A stretch of DNA of 64,000 nt from Ruminococcus sp. (GTDB taxonomy: Bacteria > Bacillota > Clostridia > Oscillospirales > Ruminococcaceae), in the NCBI GenBank assembly GCA_021199375.1, contig JAJQIB010000026.1, forward strand, positions 31,946 to 95,945, written 5' to 3'. The stretch's first letter is position 1. Each line of letters opens with the position of its first letter. Below are positions 57,832 through 64,000 of the stretch, piece by piece. The notes under the pieces are model-generated. The model was not told the origin of the DNA and ran no database searches. It saw only the letters and a list, made by a program, of their open reading frames with translations. Both the position numbers and the translations under genes were made by a program.

Positions 57832-59148
57832 TTAGCTTTTGGTTGTTACCTTTTTGGTGGCGGACCAAGAGCCGTACTCATCATCACCATTTACAGTTCT
57901 GTATGCACGTATGCGGAATTTGTAGACTGTGCCCTTGCTTAAACCGGAGGTTCTGTAGGTTAGGGTTGAGCCGCTTTTTATTGTTTTGAAGTTTTTCCAT
58001 TTTTTAGATTTTGTATCGTAAAGCTGAATCTGGTATCCACTTGCGCCAGTGACCTTCTTCCAGTTTAGACGAATTGCCGTGGTGGTTTTGCTTGCGGATG
58101 TTACAGTAACCTTTGCAAGATCTGTTGTTGTCTTAATGGTTTCGCTTGCGGATCCCCAATATACCTTGCCGTTTACCTTTCTGTACGCCTTAACCTTATA
58201 CTTATACGTTGTGCCGGATTTAAGTCCCGTCTGCTTATAGCTTGTGGTGGCAGCGCCCTTTACGGTTGCGACCTTAACCCACTTTTTGGTTGTTGTATTG
58301 TAGCGGTAAATTCTATATCCGGTTGCACCTATAACCTTAGTCCACTTTATCTTAACAGCTGTGGTGGATGCGTTATATTTTGATGATACCTTAACGGTTG
58401 GAATAACATACTTTGATGTCTTTACATTCTTAAAAACTATGTCGTTTTCCTCAGCATATGCTTCTGCAGCGGAACCGGAATAGCCCTTAATTACAAAATT
58501 TGACATTTTAGCTTCATAAGACGATTCTGTATACTTGTATCCCATTGCCATATAATCAATATTTGTTACCGATTTAGGAACAGTAATACTCTTTAAATTG
58601 GTACAATTATAGAAAGCCTCATCTGCAATTTTCTCAACACCGCTCGGAATTGTAAATGACGATGCGGTTTTTCCTATCGGATAGCAAACAAGCTCAGTCT
58701 TATCCTTATTGTATAGAATTCCATTAGAGGCGGAATAATACTTATTGTCGCTGTCAACCTTTATTGTTGTTAGCTTTAAGTTATTTTGGAAGGCGAAGGA
58801 AGTAACACTGATAACCGTGCTTGGAATAGTAACTGTTGTAAGCTTTGAATCATAAGAAGCATCTTCAGGGTCCGTGTCAAGTCCTTCTATGTATTTTACT
58901 GTATTACCGTTTATTTCGCTTGGTATAGTCACCGATGTTTTATCACCCATATATGCTTTTATATATACATCGGCAGTTCCATCTGAATTATACATCTGAT
59001 AATACGCCCAATCACCGTAATACTCGGTAGGACCTCCTCCGCTTGCTTGAACCTCGATTGCGCTGTCCACCACGCTTGCTGTGGGGACTGCGAGACTTGT
59101 TAGCATTATAGCTCCTGCTAAAATGCCTGATAAAATTTGTTTTTTTAT
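57832..59148 (-). CDS. Secreted LRR (BspA-like) and fibronectin III protein
   Basis: A 439-residue exported protein: signal peptide (KKQILSGILAGAIMLTSLAVPTAS), BspA-type leucine-rich repeats (~45-245, e.g. LTTVTIPSTVISVTSFAFQNN, FTIPSGVEKIADEAFYNC), then two fibronectin type III domains (~255-345 and ~350-438; TGYRIYRYNTTTKKW, SGYQIQLYDTKSKKW). It should be a surface or secreted adhesin/carbohydrate protein. The ribosome site GGAGG is 7 bases from an ATA codon where ATG is expected; no in-frame ATG, GTG or TTG fits. The upstream frame (to 59277) lies partly before the promoter and contains the G9 tract. Confidence 0.82.
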   Translation of the reverse strand: MKKQILSGILAGAIMLTSLAVPTASVVDSAIEVQASGGGPTEYYGDWAYYQMYNSDGTADVYIKAYMGDKTSVTIPSEINGNTVKYIEGLDTDPEDASYDSKLTTVTIPSTVISVTSFAFQNNLKLTTIKVDSDNKYYSASNGILYNKDKTELVCYPIGKTASSFTIPSGVEKIADEAFYNCTNLKSITVPKSVTNIDYMAMGYKYTESSYEAKMSNFVIKGYSGSAAEAYAEENDIVFKNVKTSKYVIPTVKVSSKYNASTTAVKIKWTKVIGATGYRIYRYNTTTKKWVKVATVKGAATTSYKQTGLKSGTTYKYKVKAYRKVNGKVYWGSASETIKTTTDLAKVTVTSASKTTTAIRLNWKKVTGASGYQIQLYDTKSKKWKNFKTIKSGSTLTYRTSGLSKGTVYKFRIRAYRTVNGDDEYGSWSATKKVTTKS

Positions 59149-59188
59149 ATTAATTCCTCCATTGTTGTAAAAATAATTTGGCAATATA

Positions 59189-59220
59189 ATTATAACATAC
59201 CCCCCCCCGAAAATACAATG
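59189..59220 (-). promoter_or_regulatory. Promoter with poly-G spacer
   Basis: Minus strand TATAAT (59194-59189) preceded by a spacer containing nine Gs (59208-59200) and, at 18 bases, TTGTAT. Changes in G number would alter the -35/-10 spacing. Confidence 0.6.
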
Positions 59221-59330
59221 GTCATGTTTCACAAAGTTTACATAATTTTTTTGGTGATAATGGTTAAAATGCACCAATACTTGAAATTTAGAAATTTTTT
59301 ATTTTTTGGCTCCACGCCGAAAAACCTAAA

Positions 59331-60419
59331 TCAAAAATCCTCATACTCCACAGAGCCATCATCATAGGTGATGATGTAGTATCCGTGACCTGAACCATCG
59401 CAGTCGTATATCTGCTCCTTAGAAACTACCTTTTTGCCGCTTTGAGTCTCCTCGGTTTGCTGCTGGGTGGTGGTTGTGGGAGCGGCTGTGGTTGTCTGCT
59501 GAGCCTGAGTCGTGCTTTGAGTTGCAGGGGCTGCTGTCGTGGTGGTCGTGGTGGTGGTTGTCGTTTTCTGCTTTTTGCCGACAAGGATTATTTCATCAAC
59601 CGCCTCCTTGGTGACCTCGTCAGATACTACGGTGCGGGTGTCCTCCTCACCGTCAACATATGTGATTTCATAGGTTATGGTGCGAGTTCCGTTTTCGCCC
59701 TCCTGCTTGACCTCAGTTTCACCCTCGTATAGATCCTCCGAATCCTCATAAACCGTTTCATAGTCGATCGACTGCTCCTCGGTCTCCTGGCGCTTTGATA
59801 CGTACTTCACCTCAATCTTAAGTCCGTTTTCAATCGCCGTTGAGCTGTCGGGGGTTAGCTCGTCCTCGTCGCCTAGCGTAATATTCTGCTCGTCAAGAAG
59901 CTCCTCAACGGTTTTTGCCTGCGTCACAAGGTTGCTGCTTTCGCCGCTTACGCTTAGCTCGACTGTATACCAATGCTCAACCTCAATTGCCATGCCATCG
60001 GTTAGGTAGGCGTCAAGGCTGTAATTTACCGTGTCCTGATCGCCTAGGGTGATGCCCGACTCATTTATAGCGTCCTCAACAGTAGAGCCTACAAGCGAAA
60101 GCTCGATTTGAGTTTCGCCATCATCGGTGACAGTCACATCAGCCATTCGGCTTATCGTAATCTCAAAGCCGTCATTCGAAATACTCTCGTCAAGTGCGGG
60201 GGATACGGTATCGCCCTCTTCAAGACTGATTTCAGCGTCTGAAAGTATATCCTTAACCGTGTCGCCCTTTTCGGCGGTGATGGTGGTGCGGCTGCTGCAA
60301 TCTAAAATCACGCCATCAAGGCTTTCAGCACTCGAGCCGCACGATGAAAGGGATGTAAGAGCTGTGCCAATCAAAAGCGCACCTGCCAAAGCCCCTGCTG
60401 TTCTTTTTTTCGTAATCAT
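59331..60419 (-). CDS. DUF348/G5-domain lipoprotein
   Basis: A 362-residue lipoprotein (lipobox SLSSC, Cys27). Three DUF348 repeats (~40-90, 95-150, 155-215; KGDTVKDILSDAEISLEEGDTV, GSTVEDAINESGITLGDQDTV, KTVEELLDEQNITLGDEDEL), a G5 domain (~215-290, ending DEVTKEAVDEIILVGKKQ), a Thr/Gln-rich linker beginning with ten Thr, and a C-terminal piece (GSGHGYYIITYDDGSVEYEDF). In YabE-like proteins these precede a lytic 3D domain; here no such domain follows, so it may be a binding or scaffold protein. Ends the operon. Confidence 0.85.
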   Translation of the reverse strand: MITKKRTAGALAGALLIGTALTSLSSCGSSAESLDGVILDCSSRTTITAEKGDTVKDILSDAEISLEEGDTVSPALDESISNDGFEITISRMADVTVTDDGETQIELSLVGSTVEDAINESGITLGDQDTVNYSLDAYLTDGMAIEVEHWYTVELSVSGESSNLVTQAKTVEELLDEQNITLGDEDELTPDSSTAIENGLKIEVKYVSKRQETEEQSIDYETVYEDSEDLYEGETEVKQEGENGTRTITYEITYVDGEEDTRTVVSDEVTKEAVDEIILVGKKQKTTTTTTTTTTAAPATQSTTQAQQTTTAAPTTTTQQQTEETQSGKKVVSKEQIYDCDGSGHGYYIITYDDGSVEYEDF

Positions 60420-60432
60420 ACTGATCTCTCCT

Positions 60433-61851
60433 TTAAAGTGTAATGCTTTTAAGCAGATGGTATTCGCCGTTAGTATAGGCTATAACGCTTGCTTTAGCGC
60501 CCTTGCTTATAAGCTCGTCTGCGTACTGCTCTTCTAAATAGAAAACAAATCCGTAATCGGTGTCATCTGTCGTTTTGTCAAACGCTTCATAAAAGCGGAC
60601 TTCATTTTCGTATTCAAGCTCGATGTAAAATACCGTGTCGGTGTCGCAAAGGCTTTCTTCAGCCACTCCGCTTATCATGTAATATCTCATGTCATTTTCA
60701 GACTGTGAAAAATCAAGCGTTGTATCGCTAGACTCAGCATCGCTTAAGCTCGATACATCTATATCCGCTTCAAGTGATTGCAATATAGGCGGATAAATGG
60801 CAAAATTAGAAATATTTCGCTCGACACACTCGATAACAACCGCATCGGGATTATAGCTTGACATATGACTGCCAAGCATATACGGCAAGCCCTTTGAATA
60901 ATACGCTGTATTAAAGCTATTAGAAAGAAATGGTATCAGCGTATTTCCAAACGAATCTCTGTACATTAAAAGCGTACCCTCCTGAGCTTCGTTTTGCGTG
61001 ATAATCCAAGCATCCCCAACGCTTTCGGTTGGAGTTAGGTAGGTGTAGTCTGTGTCATACTGATAAAAGTAATTCCACTCAGGCTCTGATGATACGGGAT
61101 AGAGCATTTTATTTAAATCGCCTATCTCGGTTTCTGCGCGCTCGACTATTGCTGTATCATAGGTTTCGTGATCATATCCAAGAGAATCCATAATGGCGTT
61201 GTATGCCATGAGCGCTCCCTTATTATTCCAGTGAGAATCACGCTTTAAATAAAGCACCTCGCTTTGCTGCTCGAAGAGTGAGAACAGGTCAAGGTAGCTA
61301 ACCTCATTAACATCTAAAAGCTCGGAAAGAGCATCAATGTTACTCTGCTCGCTTACGATCTGTGAGTAGTAGTACGGCATATTCTCGCCATAAAGACTAT
61401 TTTTATTTGGCGGAACGGTAACTAAAAGCTGTGAGCCCTGAGCCTCGACATAATCGCTTGTAATTGCAAGATTATGCGCGGCATTTTTTAAGCTGCGCTC
61501 TGACATAAGATTTGTGCCAAGATAGTCGTCAAGTGTAGAGCTGTAATAAAGCCAGCCCTCGCTGCCCTTAATTACAGTAGACTCGTTCGATTCGTTAAAG
61601 ACCCTTGACATAATCTGAGCGTCAGCATCCACAAGCTCATTTCTAAAGGCGAAGTGATCCTCAAAATAATCGCTTAGCTCATCAAAATAGCTTAAATTAA
61701 GCGAGCCATCGACAAACAGCGACGGAAATGCCGCTAGGGTTTTGTTTTCGGTAGACTCCTGGGTTGACCAAAGGCTCATTCCTGCAAACGGGATAAGACA
61801 GATTATCAGAAATGCCGCTATATAGATAATTTGTAATATTTTTCTTTTCAT
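60433..61851 (-). CDS. DHHW-family (AlgX/AlgJ-like) acyltransfer protein
   Basis: A 472-residue protein with an N-terminal membrane anchor (helix ~8-25) and an extracytoplasmic SGNH-like domain carrying DSHWNNKGALMAYNAIM (~208), the DHHW motif. AlgX/AlgJ relatives take acetyl groups delivered by an MBOAT partner and put them on polysaccharide. It lies 17 bases downstream of the MBOAT gene, fitting that pair. Acceptor polymer unknown. Confidence 0.85.
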   Translation of the reverse strand: MKRKILQIIYIAAFLIICLIPFAGMSLWSTQESTENKTLAAFPSLFVDGSLNLSYFDELSDYFEDHFAFRNELVDADAQIMSRVFNESNESTVIKGSEGWLYYSSTLDDYLGTNLMSERSLKNAAHNLAITSDYVEAQGSQLLVTVPPNKNSLYGENMPYYYSQIVSEQSNIDALSELLDVNEVSYLDLFSLFEQQSEVLYLKRDSHWNNKGALMAYNAIMDSLGYDHETYDTAIVERAETEIGDLNKMLYPVSSEPEWNYFYQYDTDYTYLTPTESVGDAWIITQNEAQEGTLLMYRDSFGNTLIPFLSNSFNTAYYSKGLPYMLGSHMSSYNPDAVVIECVERNISNFAIYPPILQSLEADIDVSSLSDAESSDTTLDFSQSENDMRYYMISGVAEESLCDTDTVFYIELEYENEVRFYEAFDKTTDDTDYGFVFYLEEQYADELISKGAKASVIAYTNGEYHLLKSITL

Positions 61852-61868
61852 TTTATTCCTCGGATTTC

Positions 61869-63320
61869 TTAAAATCTAAAGTAGATAAACGGATTGTAGG
61901 TATTTGCCGACAGCCGAAGTATACACCACGAAAGAACAAGCAGAGAGGCAAAGCAAAGAAGCACTCTTAGAGTTGAGCGAGCCTTAACGCCTTCAGTCGG
62001 TGCGGCTTCGTCAGAGGTGTCAGCCTTAAAATATGCAAGCGTGCGAATTTTATCCGCCAGAGGACGTATCGGAGCGCAGCCTATTATGCCAACTACAAGC
62101 ATCACTATAAAGAAGGGTGTGAGCTGTGACACAAGCAGACTGGTGCTTGATGAGCTGAATGAAAAGTCCGTAAGCATGCTTGCGATAAGCCTAAAGCCCT
62201 GAGAAACGCTGTCGGCTCTGAACATGACAAAGCCTATGCAGACCACAAGCAGCGTGTAGATGCTTCCGAGAACCCTTGGAAGCTTGCGCAGGCGTGGCAA
62301 ATACTCCTCAAGCAGAAGGAAGAGCCCGTGCCAAAGTCCCCACAAAATGAACGTAAAGCCTGCTCCGTGCCACAGTCCTGTAAGGAAAAATACGATGATT
62401 CTATTTACGCAGGCTCGTGCCCTTCCCTTGCGGTTTCCGCCAAGCGGAATGTAGAGATAATCCTTAAACCATGAGGAAAGCGAGATATGCCAGCGTCTCC
62501 AGAACTCCTTTATGCTCCTTGAGCCATACGGGTAAATGAAGTTTTCGTTAAACGAAAAGCCGAACATATGACCTAAGCCTATCGCCATATCGCTGTATCC
62601 GCTAAAGTCATAATATATCTGAAGCATATATGCTATTGCGCCGAGCCATGCGACTGCAGCGTTTACGCTTGAGGGATCCGAATCGAAAATTGTGTCGGCG
62701 ACACTGCCAAGCGTATTTGCGATCAGAACCTTTTTTCCTAGTCCGAAGATAAAACGCCATATGCCCTCAGTTATCTGATTTATATCCTGCTTGCGTGAGG
62801 TAATAGCCTCGCAAACGTCCTTGTACTTTACGATAGGTCCTGCAATGAGCTGCGGGAAAAACGAGATGTACAAAAGAAGGTAAAAGGGATTTTTCTGTAC
62901 GTCAATTCTTTCACGGTATACATCAATTATGTAGGACATTGCCTGAAAGGTGAAGAAGGATATTCCTATCGGGAGGGATACCTCAGGTACGGGAATTGAC
63001 GTGTTAAGCAATGAATTGACAGACTCGACGGCAAAGGCTGAATATTTAAAGAATGCAAGCAAGCCTAAATTAAGCACAACTGAAATCGACAAAATTGCCT
63101 TGCCGTGCCTTCTAAAGCCTGCTATAAGCCTTGCTGTTAGGTAGTTTAGCGCCGTACTTGCAAGCATGAGCAGCACATACACCGGCTCGCCAAACGCATA
63201 GAATACGAGGCTTGCTAGTATCAAAAGTGCATTTCGTGCCTTAAGATTTGGTATTATGCTGTAAAGCAGAAAAACCACAGGCAGAAAAACGCATACAAAT
63301 TCGAGTGAGCTAAATATCAT
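61869..63320 (-). CDS. MBOAT-family O-acyltransferase
   Basis: A 483-residue polytopic membrane protein of the AlgI/DltB family that moves acyl groups across the membrane. Signatures: GISFFTFQAMSYIIDVYR, PIVKYKDV-type FFPQLIAGPIVKYKDV, FSGYSDMAIGLGHMFGF, EFWRRWHISLSSWFKDYLYIPLGGNRKG and LTGLWHGAGFTFILWGLWHG with the catalytic His. Its ATGA overlaps the upstream transglutaminase stop. With DHHW it should acetylate a surface polymer. Confidence 0.92.
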   Translation of the reverse strand: MIFSSLEFVCVFLPVVFLLYSIIPNLKARNALLILASLVFYAFGEPVYVLLMLASTALNYLTARLIAGFRRHGKAILSISVVLNLGLLAFFKYSAFAVESVNSLLNTSIPVPEVSLPIGISFFTFQAMSYIIDVYRERIDVQKNPFYLLLYISFFPQLIAGPIVKYKDVCEAITSRKQDINQITEGIWRFIFGLGKKVLIANTLGSVADTIFDSDPSSVNAAVAWLGAIAYMLQIYYDFSGYSDMAIGLGHMFGFSFNENFIYPYGSRSIKEFWRRWHISLSSWFKDYLYIPLGGNRKGRARACVNRIIVFFLTGLWHGAGFTFILWGLWHGLFLLLEEYLPRLRKLPRVLGSIYTLLVVCIGFVMFRADSVSQGFRLIASMLTDFSFSSSSTSLLVSQLTPFFIVMLVVGIIGCAPIRPLADKIRTLAYFKADTSDEAAPTEGVKARSTLRVLLCFASLLVLSWCILRLSANTYNPFIYFRF

Positions 63321-64000
63321 TTCCAGGTTACCTTTCCTTCGCTGATGGTTAGGGTATAGAAGGTATCAAGCTTAAGATAGGTGGTAGGATATTTAGATTC
63401 CGTTGTCATATAGAAGGCTCTTTGGTGATAGGATGCCTGAAGCTGTGAGTCGCAAATGTACCAGGTGCCATCAACCTTTACTCTTGTTACTGCGTGGGGT
63501 GTGGTTCCGCCGTTTACAGCCGAAACCTGTCCCGTCGCTACCTGTGAATCATAGCCTAAAACCTTTGCTATACAAGCAAACGCCGCCGCATACTTATAGC
63601 AGTTTCCAGATTTGTTCTCAAACATAATTACCGCTTCATCAGACATATTGGAGGCGTCAGGAGCGTAATATGAACGTGTGTAGGTGTAGTTTAGGTAGAG
63701 ATAGTCATAGCAGGACTTTAGTCTTTCGCTTGCGCTGTCGCCTGAATCGCTGTGGCTCATAACAAAGTCTACAGCATACTTGATTTCGGACGAGGTTACG
63801 CAAATGCCGTCCTCATCGGCGTAATAATAGCCCTTTGACTTGGTTCCTACGATTTTGCCCTTTTGAAGAACGCCCTTTGAGCTAAAGTAATACTTCTTGC
63901 CGCTTATTGTAATGTAGCCCTTAATCATAGCTCCCTTAGGGGTGGTTGAGGAGGCTGATTTCTTAAAGTAGTAGGTCTTGCCGTTTATGGTCTGCCAGCC
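63317..64000 (-). CDS. Transglutaminase-like protein with cell-wall-binding repeats (5' truncated)
   Basis: The frame runs off the window at the 5' end; 227 residues are visible. The N-terminal part has choline-binding-type repeats (GWQTINGKTYYFKKSA, GYITISGKKYYFSSKGVLQKG, GYYYADEDG), then a transglutaminase-like core: SGNCYKYAAAFACIAKVLGYD with the cysteine (~134), TTPHAVTRVKVDGTWYICDSQLQ with His and Asp. An exported wall-associated protease or crosslinker is likely. First visible gene of the operon with MBOAT, DHHW and DUF348/G5. Confidence 0.85.
   Translation of the reverse strand, partial: GWQTINGKTYYFKKSASSTTPKGAMIKGYITISGKKYYFSSKGVLQKGKIVGTKSKGYYYADEDGICVTSSEIKYAVDFVMSHSDSGDSASERLKSCYDYLYLNYTYTRSYYAPDASNMSDEAVIMFENKSGNCYKYAAAFACIAKVLGYDSQVATGQVSAVNGGTTPHAVTRVKVDGTWYICDSQLQASYHQRAFYMTTESKYPTTYLKLDTFYTLTISEGKVTWK

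Overview
The window looks like chromosome from an anaerobic, low-to-mid G+C Clostridia, most likely a gut Oscillospirales/Ruminococcus-type organism. The pointers are the SCIFF ranthipeptide pair (scfA/scfB), the ferredoxin-linked transhydrogenase NfnAB, siroheme-only tetrapyrrole genes, Thr- and Ser-rich surface lipoproteins, an NPxTG-type wall anchor, and strong GGAGG ribosome sites with frequent GTG/TTG starts. This placement is inferred from gene content; no rRNA is present.

Layout: 1-6.5 kb holds the end of metG, tRNA-Arg(CCG), an iron alcohol dehydrogenase behind a structured leader RNA, asnB, a zinc-ribbon/SHOCT protein and a cysteine-desulfurase-like enzyme. 6.6-12.9 kb is a siroheme operon (hemA, Met8-like, hemC, cobA-hemD, hemB, hemL). 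13.0-25.9 kb is a sulfur-assimilation block: two tandem cytosolic arylsulfotransferase-like enzymes, a LeuD-like protein and a sulfonate-type ABC importer; thioredoxin, thioredoxin reductase and an Rrf2 regulator; then metY, siroheme sulfite reductase, TusA-like, thioredoxin and a sulfur-carrier set (ThiS-like, E1-like, JAMM protease) that fits protein-thiocarboxylate homocysteine synthesis. Siroheme, sulfite reduction, sulfur carrier and MetY form one logical route, and shared promoter motifs suggest common control.

25.9-34.6 kb: birA, a cyclophilin lipoprotein, a membrane protein with a structured leader, a type I toxin-antitoxin locus embedded in a cluster of palindromic repeats, then moxR-DUF58-transglutaminase. 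34.6-41.4 kb: the SCIFF operon behind a second copy of the leader RNA, yajC, nfnAB and a family 10-type glycosidase. 41.6-51.2 kb: wall-anchored esterase, citrate synthase, SpoIID-like, SPFH, DUF1836 regulator with a double operator, amidase, hpt and ilvE. 51.3-53.4 kb: a phage remnant followed by more palindromic repeats. 53.4-64 kb: recQ and a tRNA methyltransferase operon, an LRR/fibronectin surface protein whose promoter contains a G9 tract, and a surface-polymer acylation operon (DUF348/G5, DHHW, MBOAT, transglutaminase) running off the end.

The most notable non-standard signals are: (1) a 167-nt structured RNA present twice, upstream of the alcohol dehydrogenase and of scfA, with compensatory stem changes; (2) a 29-residue toxin with a convergent antisense RNA; (3) cloverleaf-type palindromic repeats with covarying arms, one of which supplies the recQ stop codon; (4) a possible phase-variable promoter with a poly-G spacer and an apparent AUA start; and (5) the sulfur block.
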